A stretch of DNA of 64,000 nucleotides. It comes from [Empedobacter] haloabium (lineage in GTDB: Bacteria; Pseudomonadota; Gammaproteobacteria; Burkholderiales; Burkholderiaceae_D). The notes beneath the pieces were generated by a model. The model ran no database searches and was not told the DNA's origin. It was given only the letters and a program-made list of their open reading frames with translations. Of this stretch, positions 17,239 to 24,735 are shown piece after piece. The stretch spans positions 2,480,001 through 2,544,000 of the forward strand of contig CP136508.1 of the NCBI GenBank assembly GCA_008011715.2. Reading direction: 5' to 3'. Each line of letters begins with the position of its first letter. The stretch's first letter is position 1. A program made the translations under genes and the position numbers.

Positions 17239-18221
17239 GCTGGCTGCGCCAGCGCGCAGGCGCGCTCGACGAGCGTGGCCGGTAGACCGGCGCCCACCGC
17301 TGCCAGCAGGCGGCTGATCGCGAGCGCATGGCGCGGCCGGACCGCGGGCGCGGCGGCGAGCAACGCGCGCAACAGCGCCAGCGCGGCGGCGCGGACGCCG
17401 GGCGGGGCGGCTGCGCCGAAGCGCCGTGCCTCGTCATCCGTCAGCAGCGGGGGCAGGGTGCCGCCATGCGCGGCCAGCAGGTGGCGGGCGCCGTCCGCCA
17501 GGTGCTCGCGGTAGGCCTGGCCGCACGCGCTGCTCCAGCACAGGGGCGCGCCCGTCACGATGAAAAACCACAATGCGCCCAGCGCGAAATAGTCGCTGCG
17601 CTGGCTGGTCGCATAGCCGCCATCCGCGGCGGGAATGAACTGTTCGGGTGCCTGCCATTGGGCGGTGCCGGCGTAGCTGTGCGGTTCGGCACACGTGAGT
17701 TGGCGGTTGGTGCCGAAGTCGGCCAGGCGCAGCGTGCCCGTGGCCGGGTCGAGCAAGACGTTGGCCGGCTTCAGGTCCAGGTAGCGCCAGCCGTATTGAT
17801 GCACTTTCGCCAGCGCCTGATTGAGCTGGGCGATCCAGTCCAGTGCCTGCGCGAACGAGGGCGGCGTGCCGGCGGCGCGGCAGTGCGCCAGGTGGCGCGC
17901 CAGGTCCGTCGGCAGCAGCTCCAGCGCCAGCACCGGCAGGCCGGCATGCCAGCCGCTGTCGACCAGGCGCACCAGGTGGCGGCTGTCCCACGGCGCCAGC
18001 GCGCGCAGGAAGGCGATCTCGTTGCAGGCGCTGGCAATCCAGCGCTCGCGCAGGGCCGGCTGGGCCTGGGCCATGCGCTCCTCGTTGACCAGTTTCAGTG
18101 CCACCTCCCTGCCGTCCGGCGCGGCGGCGCGCCATACGGTGCCGTAGACGGAGCGGCCGATCTGCCTGGTCAGGCGGTACGATCCGCGGTCGAGGGTGAT
18201 GACGGTGTGGCTGGCTGGCAT
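17235..18221 (-). CDS. Hanks-type Ser/Thr kinase, divergent
   Basis: 328 residues from ATG 18221, with GGAG suitably placed; an upstream in-frame ATG at 18242 would add seven residues but has no ribosome site. Kinase features: VALKLV (ATP Lys), CNEIAFLRAL (C-helix Glu), catalytic YLDLKPANVLL, LADFGTN and WQAPEQ. Two departures: the Gly-rich loop reads GRSVYG (second Gly lost) and HRD reads YLD, as in RD-less kinases. A C-terminal 60-residue helical tail has no membrane helix, unlike PknB-type kinases. It is first in an operon with the SEDS and FHA-like genes, overlapping the former, so it probably controls wall synthesis. Confidence 0.88.
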   Translation of the reverse strand: MPASHTVITLDRGSYRLTRQIGRSVYGTVWRAAAPDGREVALKLVNEERMAQAQPALRERWIASACNEIAFLRALAPWDSRHLVRLVDSGWHAGLPVLALELLPTDLARHLAHCRAAGTPPSFAQALDWIAQLNQALAKVHQYGWRYLDLKPANVLLDPATGTLRLADFGTNRQLTCAEPHSYAGTAQWQAPEQFIPAADGGYATSQRSDYFALGALWFFIVTGAPLCWSSACGQAYREHLADGARHLLAAHGGTLPPLLTDDEARRFGAAAPPGVRAAALALLRALLAAAPAVRPRHALAISRLLAAVGAGLPATLVERACALAQPA

Positions 18222-18307
18222 GGCATGCTCCGTGAGGGACATGCCGGTTTAGCGGGGGGCGGGGCAAAGCGCAGCTTGTCTGCATCTGCGCAAGCCCAAT
18301 TGTCTAC

Positions 18308-19108
18308 TTGTATGATGAACCGGTCGCATTGCTGACTCAGACGGTCACAGCCAGCGCTACTGGGCCCGTAATCGCTACGAATATCTACTATATTTACAGT
18401 GATCACCTGGGCGCCCCTCGATGGATCACCCAAGCGACTGACAACGCGGTACGCTGGCGTTGGGATCACGCCGATCCGTTCGGCCTGCAGCCGCTGAACG
18501 ACAACCCGGCAGGGCTTGGTATGCTGGCGTTTAATTTGCGGTTGCCGGGACAGTATGATCGTGAAAGCAATCTGCACTACAACTACTTCAGGGATTATGA
18601 TCCGCAGACGGGGCGGTATGTGCAGAGCGATCCGATCGGGCTGGATGGCGGCATCAATACGTGTGGCTATGCTCTGGGAAATCCTGTTTCTTATACCGAT
18701 CCAAAAGGATTATTCGTACCGGCCTTGATCATTGCTGGCAGAGTCGCGTGGACGGGCTATCGTGCCTATCGCACCTATCAGGCAGCGAACGCTATGGCTA
18801 GCGCCATCAAGGCTGCAAATGCGGGCGCATCGACGGGGGCTCTTAATGGATGCCCGCCCAACCCCGGCAATAAGGATCCTTGCAAGGGGAAGCGTGATCA
18901 GCTGGCCGCTCATGAGCAAAAGTATCGTGATTACATGGAGAATCCGCATGCGCACGATAACAATGGCTGGCTATCGGCCGCCTATGAGTCGGGCAATATG
19001 ACTCGTTACACTAATATCTTGAATGGTCGATACAAAGAACTGAACAAGCAAATTGACAATTTCCGCAAACAGCTTGAAGAATGCGAGGCAACATATGGAA
19101 AGAGATAA
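18308..19108 (+). pseudogene. RHS protein C-terminal fragment with toxin-like tip
   Basis: The frame encodes 266 residues beginning at a TTG with no convincing ribosome site, and it runs open a little further upstream, so it is the tip of a larger RHS gene. Residues 25-135 are the RHS-associated core (DHLGAPRWI, LPGQYDRES, NYFRDYDPQTGRYVQSDPIG, then YTDPKGL). After that comes a variable domain of about 130 residues with AT-rich codon use (YRDYMENPHAHDNNGWLSAA), typical of polymorphic toxin tips. No toxin family was recognised. The YD-repeat shell is missing, and the fragment starts directly beside the kinase gene, so delivery is unlikely. It overlaps the next gene by 14 bases. Confidence 0.75.
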
Positions 19109-19424
19109 AAAGGTTTTAAATCTCGCGGAATTGCGAGAGGTTATTAATTCAATCTTTTTGCACATCGAGAATGATCTTGGCGTCAAAGAGGTGGAACTTA
19201 CCGAAGACTACTACTGGAATATTGCAGATGAGGTGCTCTACATGGGCGACAATATCGAGGGAGAAGTGACGGTTGGGAGCCTGCATGCTGACCTCGATTT
19301 TTTGCATCCACTAGTTAACGACAAAGGGCAAGCTTTTCCTCTTATGCTGATACACGTCGCGCCGCTACTTCGCTTTATGGCGATGCGAACCTCGGCAAAA
19401 AAAACGATAGGGGCGGATGCATAG
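19095..19424 (+). CDS. Probable immunity protein for the RHS tip
   Basis: 109 residues from ATG 19095, which lies inside the end of the RHS fragment. It is acidic, and its AT-rich base composition, unlike the neighbourhood, matches the toxin tip. The sequence VELTEDYYWNIADEVLYMG and the spacing resemble small proteins found directly after RHS/polymorphic toxins, but no named family is certain. The position immediately behind the toxin tip is the main evidence. If the toxin piece is inactive, the gene may persist as an orphan immunity gene against relatives. Confidence 0.65.
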   Translation: MERDKKVLNLAELREVINSIFLHIENDLGVKEVELTEDYYWNIADEVLYMGDNIEGEVTVGSLHADLDFLHPLVNDKGQAFPLMLIHVAPLLRFMAMRTSAKKTIGADA

Positions 19425-19446
19425 CTAAGCGGCGTCGCCAAGGCGA

Positions 19447-19512
19447 GGATCCGCAGACGGGCGGTATGTGCAGAGCCATACGATTGGGCTTGCTGGGGGT
19501 ATTAATACCAGA
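19447..19512 (+). pseudogene. Degenerate second copy of RHS core
   Basis: This stretch repeats bases 18598-18665 of the RHS core (GATCCGCAGACGG, then GCGGTATGTGCAGAGC, ATTGGGCT, GGTATTAATAC) with one base missing in the first block and several substitutions. No open frame is left. Such a tail fragment is the expected scar when one toxin tip displaces another by recombination in the core. Confidence 0.75.
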
Positions 19513-19523
19513 TGACGCCTCGG

Positions 19524-20246
19524 TCAGGGGACATCGATCTGCAAAAGACCGTAGTCGGACTTGACCGATTTGGGCTGCCACGGCGGATTGACGACGCGGA
19601 TATTGCGCACGCCAAGTGCCGCGAAGCCGTCGAGCGAGAAAGTCCATGCCACCAACTTCTCGTCAGCGCGGAAACGCTGCTGGTATTGCGGCGCCTGCCC
19701 CAGCGTGGTGATGCGCTGTTCGACCTTGATCATGTCGAAGAATCGGCGTTCTTCCTGTGCCCGACCGGCAAGGTCCCGTCTCATCTCGGCGTCGTAGCGC
19801 TTGCGCGCCGCCGCCTGCTCGGCCGCCGGCATGGCCGCGAATCTGGCCTCCTGCGCCGGGTCGAGCGCAAAGGTGTCGCTGCTCAAACCGCCGTGATAGC
19901 CGATCATCGCGAAGTTGCTGACGATTTTGTACGGGGCCGCCGTGAATACATAATTGGCGCACGAGGACAGGCAATACTCCATGACCTTGACGGTCAGGCC
20001 GTGAGCGTGCACCAAGGTGCCGAGCGCCATGCCGGCCGCGGTGTCGCCGCCGCGGCTGCGGATGGCAAGGATGGTGGGCTTTCTGTCCAGGCGCGCGTAC
20101 AGCGTGGACAGCTCTGTCGCGCCCGCCCTGGAGATGCTGCCTACGTAGTTGAGTTCATCGTTGTCGAGAAAAACCTGCGGGGCTTCCTCAGCCCGGGTCG
20201 ACAAGGACAGGGCCAGCAATACCAGGCAAGCGGTCAAGCGTTTCAT
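19524..20246 (-). CDS. Exported ClpP/crotonase-fold protein, putative serine protease-like
   Basis: 240 residues from ATG 20246; the first 19 form a signal peptide ending TRAEEA. The mature part has ClpP-fold landmarks: AIRSRGGDTAAGMALG (Gly-rich oxyanion region), CLSSCANYVF with nucleophile candidate Ser95, and IGYHGG with His118. This form occurs in many uncharacterised periplasmic proteins annotated as Clp-protease-like. No third catalytic residue was assigned. It lies after the glycine-zipper gene and a terminator on the same strand, so it is probably expressed separately. Target unknown. Confidence 0.75.
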   Translation of the reverse strand: MKRLTACLVLLALSLSTRAEEAPQVFLDNDELNYVGSISRAGATELSTLYARLDRKPTILAIRSRGGDTAAGMALGTLVHAHGLTVKVMEYCLSSCANYVFTAAPYKIVSNFAMIGYHGGLSSDTFALDPAQEARFAAMPAAEQAAARKRYDAEMRRDLAGRAQEERRFFDMIKVEQRITTLGQAPQYQQRFRADEKLVAWTFSLDGFAALGVRNIRVVNPPWQPKSVKSDYGLLQIDVP

Positions 20247-20275
20247 GTGGGGGATGGCGGTGGCAAGTGGGGCGT

Positions 20276-20299
20276 AAAAAAGCCCGGCATCGCCGGGCT
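20276..20299 (-). terminator. Rho-independent terminator of the glycine-zipper gene
   Basis: An 8-bp GC stem (AGCCCGGC / GCCGGGCT, loop of three) at 20281-20299, with a run of six A on the plus strand just before it, which reads as a T-tract on the minus strand. It lies 20 bases after the stop of the gene ending at 20321. Confidence 0.9.
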
Positions 20300-20320
20300 G
20301 TCGCTTCATACGTTACCAGA

Positions 20321-20713
20321 TCAGTGACCGTGGTGACGGTGGCCATGACCGCGGCCATGGTGGTGGTGATGGCGATGCCCGTGCGGGCGCTCGTAGTAGT
20401 ACACAGGACGAGGCTCGACATAGCGCACGCGCGGTGCCGGTTCGTAGTACACGCGCTGCGGCTGTTGGTAGACGCGGGTCTCGACATAGCGGTCGCGGCG
20501 ATGGCGGTCCGAGCTCAGCGCATTGCCCAGGGCCGCGCCGGCGATGCCGCCGACGACGGCGCCGGTGGTGCCGGCCTGCTGGCTGCCGATGGCGGCGCCG
20601 ATCACGGCGCCGGCGGCGGTGTTGAACTCACGGTCGCCAGCGGCGAGCGCGGCGGAAGAGCTGGTGACGGCTGCACCCAGCAGCAACACGGTAAACAGTT
20701 TTTTGATCGACAT
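20321..20713 (-). CDS. Glycine-zipper exported protein with His-rich tail
   Basis: 130 residues. Signal peptide of about 24 residues (ending SSAALAAG), then a glycine-zipper region (AAGAVIGAAIGSQQAG, AVVGGIAGAALGNAL) as in SlyB/OmpA-associated 17-kDa antigen-like proteins. A Tyr/Arg/Pro-rich spacer and a strongly His-rich C-terminus (HGHRHHHHHGRGHG) follow, which could bind metal ions. Such proteins sit in the outer membrane or periplasm; no enzymatic motif. It is followed by its own terminator, so it is probably monocistronic. Confidence 0.85.
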   Translation of the reverse strand: MSIKKLFTVLLLGAAVTSSSAALAAGDREFNTAAGAVIGAAIGSQQAGTTGAVVGGIAGAALGNALSSDRHRRDRYVETRVYQQPQRVYYEPAPRVRYVEPRPVYYYERPHGHRHHHHHGRGHGHRHHGH

Positions 20714-20849
20714 GATTATTTCCCCCCGTTATTATCTACTCCACCCTGCGGCCAGTTCGGTCGCGGCATGGAAGTCAATATAACGAACCCGGCAGTACTC
20801 AACCACGTCTAATACAGTTTCTTACAATCGCGGGGCCGTCTGTAACAGA

Positions 20850-21383
20850 TCACGGCAAGGTCATGCGTTCCCATTCCGGCCGCAGCAGGCTGAGGACCGT
20901 GACGTCCTGGTAGCGGCCATTGATGAAGAAGGCGCCACGCAGGGTGCCTTCGGGCCGGTAGCCGCACTTCTGCGCCACCCGCACGGAAGCGACGTTGGCG
21001 GGCGCCGCCAGCACCTCCAGCCGGTGCCAGGTGTGGGCGCGAAACAGGTGGTCCGTCAGCAGGCGCAGCGCCGCCGTCGTGTAGCCCTGGCCGGCCAGTT
21101 CGGGGTCGAACAGGCGGTAGCCGATCTCGCGGCTGGTCGGCGTGCGGCTCTTGAAGTGCGTGATGACGCCGACGATGTGGTGGCGCGCGTCCTCCACCAC
21201 GAACAGTTCGCTGTCGTCCGTCACGAACGACGTCTGCATGAATTCCTTGCGCATCGCCTCGGGCGACTTGAAGTGGCTGGAGAAATAATCGCCCCGCGAC
21301 GGCAGGTCGTTGACCAGCGCGATGAAGGTGTTCAGGTCGGTGCCGAGCAGGTGCCGCACCGTGCAGAGGGGGCCTTTGAGCAT
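20850..21383 (-). CDS. GNAT acetyltransferase, RimJ/RimL type
   Basis: 177 residues from the ATG at 21383; a TTG at 21401 would extend it by six residues. The acetyl-CoA loop is seen in the ELAGQGYTTAALRLL segment, preceded by VGVITHFKSR and REIGYRLFDP and followed by VASVRVAQKCGYRPEGTLRG, the standard RimJ/RimL block. These enzymes acetylate N-termini or small molecules in the cytoplasm. It is divergent from the M28 peptidase gene, with about 110 bp between them. The substrate is not predictable. Confidence 0.87.
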   Translation of the reverse strand: MLKGPLCTVRHLLGTDLNTFIALVNDLPSRGDYFSSHFKSPEAMRKEFMQTSFVTDDSELFVVEDARHHIVGVITHFKSRTPTSREIGYRLFDPELAGQGYTTAALRLLTDHLFRAHTWHRLEVLAAPANVASVRVAQKCGYRPEGTLRGAFFINGRYQDVTVLSLLRPEWERMTLP

Positions 21384-21493
21384 CGGTCCATGGTATGCCA
21401 ACGGCCGCGCAGGGTCAACGACGGCGACCCCTGCACAACATTGTCAAATGCGTTATCGTGTCAGGTTTCCAGCGCTCTCCCGAGGACCCCAGC

Positions 21494-22933
21494 ATGAACC
21501 TTCGCAAGCCCGCCCGCACCGTCGTCGCCATCGCCATTGCCGCCAGCCTGTTCATCTCCACCACCGCCCATGCCGCCCCCAATGACGCCGCTACCCTGGC
21601 GCAGGTGCGTGACACGGCGATGGCCAGCGACTGGGCCTACCGGCGCCTGGAAGACATGACGGACCTGATCGGCCCGCGCCTGTCCGGTTCGCCCGGCGCT
21701 GCCGCCGCCGTGCAGCAGGTCGCCGAAACGATGCGCCAGCTGGGCGCCAAGGTGACACTGCAGCCGGTCAAGGTGCCGCACTGGGTGCGCGGCGAGGAAA
21801 AGGCGCAGCTGGTCGAGTACACCGGCCGGCCGCAGGGCATCGTGCAGAACGTGGTGCTGACGGCGCTGGGCGGCTCCGGCGCCACGCCGGCTGCCGGCCT
21901 GACGGCGCCGGTGCTCATCGTGCACGACTTCGACGAGCTGAAGGCGCGCGCCGCCGAGGTGAAAGGCAAGATCGTGCTGATCGACGTGCCGTTCGACCGG
22001 GGCATGGCCGAGCGTGGCCTGGCCGGCAACGCCTACGGCCGCGGCTCGGCGGCGCGCACGCGCGGTCCGGGTTTGGCGGCGGAACTGGGCGCGGCGGCGG
22101 CGCTGGTGCGCTCGATCGGCGGCGCCGACTACCGCCTGACCCATACCGGCATGACGCGCCTGAAGGACGACCAGCGCATCCCGGCCGCCGCCATCACGGC
22201 GGAGGACGCGATGCTGATCGGCCGCCTGGCCAAGCGCGGTCCCGTCACGATGAAGCTGGTGCTGACCCCGAAGACGCTGCCCGACGCGGACAGCTACAAC
22301 GTGATTGCCGACCTGCCGGGCACGGACAAGGCCGACGAAGTCGTCATCGTTTCGGGCCACCTGGACTCGTGGGACCTGGCCACCGGCGCGCACGACGATG
22401 CCACCGGCGTGACCGCGTCGATGGGCGTGATCGAGACATTGAAGAAGCTCAAGCTGCAACCGCGCCGCACGATCCGCATGGTGGCGTGGATGGCGGAGGA
22501 AAACGGCGGCAGCGGCGGCCGCGCCTACCACCAGGCCCACAAGCACGCGCTGGACAAGCAGTTCGCCGCGATCGAGAGCGACGGCGGCGTGACCGGGCGC
22601 ACCTTCGGCGTGGTGGCCGGCGTGCGTCCGCAATACGAGAAGCTGTTCGCACCATTGCAGGCGGCGCTGACGAAGATCGGCGCCGGCGCGCTGACCCGGC
22701 GCGACGTGCTGGGCGAGGGCGACCTGCACTACATGGAGTCGGACGGCGTGCCCAGCTTCGCGCCGCACGTGGACACCAGTGCCTACTTCAACTACCACCA
22801 CACGCCGGCCGACACGTTCGACAAGGTCGATCCGGACCACCTGAAGCGCCACGTCGCCGTGCTGTCCACCCTGACGTGGTATCTGGCGAACATGGATGAA
22901 CCGATCGGCCGCGCGCCGGAACAGCTGAAATAA
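21494..22933 (+). CDS. Exported M28-family metallopeptidase
   Basis: 479 residues from ATG 21494. A Sec signal peptide of about 28 residues (ending TAHAAPND). The M28 zinc core is present: SGHLDSWDLATGAHDDATGV (His289, Asp), AWMAEENGGSGGRAY (Glu-Glu pair) and a late His in YFNYHHTPADTFD. Residues about 130-260 form the PA-like insert typical of carboxypeptidase-Q/aminopeptidase members. The enzyme would cleave N-terminal residues or dipeptides in the periplasm. The gene converges on the persulfide-dioxygenase-like gene with only three bases between stops. Confidence 0.9.
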   Translation: MNLRKPARTVVAIAIAASLFISTTAHAAPNDAATLAQVRDTAMASDWAYRRLEDMTDLIGPRLSGSPGAAAAVQQVAETMRQLGAKVTLQPVKVPHWVRGEEKAQLVEYTGRPQGIVQNVVLTALGGSGATPAAGLTAPVLIVHDFDELKARAAEVKGKIVLIDVPFDRGMAERGLAGNAYGRGSAARTRGPGLAAELGAAAALVRSIGGADYRLTHTGMTRLKDDQRIPAAAITAEDAMLIGRLAKRGPVTMKLVLTPKTLPDADSYNVIADLPGTDKADEVVIVSGHLDSWDLATGAHDDATGVTASMGVIETLKKLKLQPRRTIRMVAWMAEENGGSGGRAYHQAHKHALDKQFAAIESDGGVTGRTFGVVAGVRPQYEKLFAPLQAALTKIGAGALTRRDVLGEGDLHYMESDGVPSFAPHVDTSAYFNYHHTPADTFDKVDPDHLKRHVAVLSTLTWYLANMDEPIGRAPEQLK

Positions 22934-22936
22934 AGT

Positions 22937-23779
22937 TCAGAACTTGTCGATCGGGATCTTCAGGTAGCGCACGCCGTTCTCCTCGGGCGGCGGCAGCTCG
23001 CCCGCGTTCAGGTTGACCTGGATCGCCGGCAGGATCAAGGTCGGCATCGCCAGGGTGGCGTCGCGCGCCGTGCGCATCGCCACGAACGCCTCCTCGCCGA
23101 CGCCGTCGCGCACGTGGATATTGTGGGCGCGCTGCTCGGCCACCGTGCTTTCCCAGCGCGGCTCGCGCCCGGCCGGCGGATAGTCGTGGCACATGAACAG
23201 GCGTGTTTGCGGCGGCAGGTCCAGCAGGCGCCGTACCGAGCGATACAGCGTACTGGCGCTGCCGCCGGGGAAGTCGCAGCGGGCGGTGCCCACGTCCGGC
23301 ATGAACAGCGTGTCGCCGACGAATACCATGTCCTCGATGCGGTAGGCCATGTCGGCCGGCGTGTGGCCCGGCACGTGCAGGGCGGTCGCGGCCAGGCTGC
23401 CGATGGCGAAGGTCTCGTCCGGCTCGAACAGGTGATCGAAGGCGGCCTGCGCGGGCGGGCGGCCGAACACGTGGGCAAAGCTCTTCTGCACCGCGTGGAT
23501 GTGGGCGCCGATGCCGATGCGGCCGCCCAGCCGCTCGCGCAGGTAGGGCGCGGCGGACAGGTGGTCCGCATGGGCGTGGGTTTCCAGCAGCCATTCGGTG
23601 TGCAGCCCATGGGTGCGCACGTAATCGATGATCCGGTCCGCCGACGCCGTGGCGGTGCGGCCGGACTTGTGGTCGAAGTCGAGCACCGGGTCGATCACGG
23701 CACAGGTGCGGCCGTCGTGGACGACGTAGCTGACGGTGGCGGTGGCGGGGTCGAAGAAGGCCTGGAGGTGGGCGGTCAT
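22937..23779 (-). CDS. Metallo-beta-lactamase-fold hydrolase, persulfide dioxygenase type (ETHE1/Blh-like)
   Basis: 280 residues. The metal motif HAHADH is at residues 68-73, then GHTPADMAY (His), VGDTLFMPDVG (Asp) and FMCHDYPP (His). The fixed C-terminus (LPAIQVNLNAGELPPPEENG) is that of the Blh/ETHE1-like branch, non-haem iron enzymes oxidising glutathione persulfide to sulfite. That points to sulfide detoxification, but no rhodanese or sulfide:quinone reductase is next to it. Its promoter region is shared with the divergent copper genes; see the inverted repeat at 23820-23846. Confidence 0.85.
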   Translation of the reverse strand: MTAHLQAFFDPATATVSYVVHDGRTCAVIDPVLDFDHKSGRTATASADRIIDYVRTHGLHTEWLLETHAHADHLSAAPYLRERLGGRIGIGAHIHAVQKSFAHVFGRPPAQAAFDHLFEPDETFAIGSLAATALHVPGHTPADMAYRIEDMVFVGDTLFMPDVGTARCDFPGGSASTLYRSVRRLLDLPPQTRLFMCHDYPPAGREPRWESTVAEQRAHNIHVRDGVGEEAFVAMRTARDATLAMPTLILPAIQVNLNAGELPPPEENGVRYLKIPIDKF

Positions 23780-23819
23780 GGCGGCGAAGTCCGTGAGTAA
23801 TGCTTCAATTATAAAGAAT

Positions 23820-23846
23820 CGTCATATGGGCGGCCAGCCTATGACG
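23820..23846. promoter_or_regulatory. Candidate operator in the divergent persulfide/copper promoter region
   Basis: An inverted repeat CGTCATA-N13-TATGACG lies between the divergent starts at 23779 and 23900. A perfect TATAAT-like -10 on the minus strand (ATTATA at 23808-23813) sits next to it, pointing to the hydrolase gene. The factor that binds is unknown. Confidence 0.5.
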
Positions 23847-23899
23847 TTTTCCGAGTTAGGCGCAACGTGCCAGCCTGCCTCGTGCTACCATCATGGCCC

Positions 23900-24286
23900 A
23901 TGAAGGCGCTGCTCCGTCTCCTCGTCCTCTGGCTGCTGCTGGCCGGCGTACCCTTGCAGGGGTTTGCCTCGGCCACGATGCTGCTGTGCGCCCCGCGCGC
24001 GGATGTGAGCGCGCACGCGGTGCCGGCCCATGACGAGCACGGCGAGCACCAAGCGCATGCCGATGCGCACGCCGGGATGGAGCACGACCAGGCCGCCACG
24101 CACCACGGCGGCGACATGAAATGCGCCAGCGCCGCGTTCTGCTGCGCCGGCGCGCCGCTGGCCGGCACCATGCCGCTGCCGCCATTGGCGCCCACCGGCA
24201 GTTGCGCCCCCATTCCCTTCGACACCACCGCGCCGCCCGCCGTCGACCTGGCCGGCCTGGAACGGCCACCCAAACACCTCGCCTGA
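23900..24286 (+). CDS. Small exported His-rich protein of the copper operon
   Basis: 128 residues from ATG 23900. An N-terminal hydrophobic segment of 20 residues (LLRLLVLWLLLAGVPLQGFA) serves as signal peptide or anchor. The mature part is rich in His, Asp and Met (HDEHGEHQAHADAHAGMEHD, then HHGGDMKC) with several cysteines (KCASAAFCC), suggesting copper or other soft-metal binding in the periplasm. It lies upstream of another His/Met-rich protein, a TolC-like factor and a multicopper oxidase. No family name is certain. Confidence 0.75.
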   Translation: MKALLRLLVLWLLLAGVPLQGFASATMLLCAPRADVSAHAVPAHDEHGEHQAHADAHAGMEHDQAATHHGGDMKCASAAFCCAGAPLAGTMPLPPLAPTGSCAPIPFDTTAPPAVDLAGLERPPKHLA

Positions 24287-24316
24287 TCCGCTGGTCCCAT
24301 CGCCACGATGGGTGTC

Positions 24317-24334
24317 GCCCGCGCACGCGCGGGC
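24317..24334 (+). other. GC-rich hairpin between copper genes
   Basis: GCCCGCGC-AC-GCGCGGGC, a perfect 8-bp stem 24 bases upstream of the next ATG. There is no T-tract, so it may be an mRNA processing or attenuation structure within the operon rather than a terminator. Confidence 0.5.
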
Positions 24335-24357
24335 TCATTAGTCCACGAGGTTTTACC

Positions 24358-24735
24358 ATGAAAAGAATGATCACGCTGGCCGCCGGCCTGGCGCTGGGCG
24401 CCTGCGCGCACGCGCAGCCCACCGTCAAGGATACGGCCCAGGACGCGGCACGCGCCGAAGCGCCCGTACCGCCCACCAGCTACGTCTCGCCGCTGGCCGG
24501 CTACCGCGCCGCGCCGCCGGCCACGCCGGCTACCCCGGCGGCCAACTGGGCGGCGTCGAATGCGACCGTCGCCGGCGGCGGCCACGGCATGCACGGCATG
24601 CACGCGGCACCCAAGCAGTCCGGCGCGCATGCCGGCCATCCGATGGCACCGGCGGCGCCGGCCGCCGATCCGCACGCGCAGCACAAGCAGCAGGAACAGC
24701 AACCCAACGCCCAGGAGCACCACCATGAACATTAA
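24358..24735 (+). CDS. Small exported His/Met-rich protein
   Basis: 125 residues from ATG 24358 after CACGAGG. The N-terminus MKRMITLAAGLALGACAHAQ is a signal peptide, with a lipobox-like LGAC (Cys16). The rest is Ala/Pro-rich and low in complexity, with GHGMHGMHAA, AHAGHPM and a HHHEH end, patterns common in proteins of copper-resistance operons that chelate copper in the periplasm. The stop lies 11 bases inside the following TolC-like gene, so the two are translationally coupled. Confidence 0.75.
   Translation: MKRMITLAAGLALGACAHAQPTVKDTAQDAARAEAPVPPTSYVSPLAGYRAAPPATPATPAANWAASNATVAGGGHGMHGMHAAPKQSGAHAGHPMAPAAPAADPHAQHKQQEQQPNAQEHHHEH

Noticed and set aside
11271..18242. Type VI secretion cluster, suggested by kinase plus FHA proteins.
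   Set aside because: No Tss/VgrG/Hcp/ClpV genes are present; the SEDS and PBP genes fit a wall module instead.
18222..18307. Native N-terminus or promoter for the RHS fragment.
   Set aside because: The frame is open upstream without a good start or ribosome site, and no YD repeats occur, so the gene is truncated.
19425..19523. A further gene after the immunity gene.
   Set aside because: Open frames here are short and the sequence matches a decayed RHS core piece, so it is a scar.
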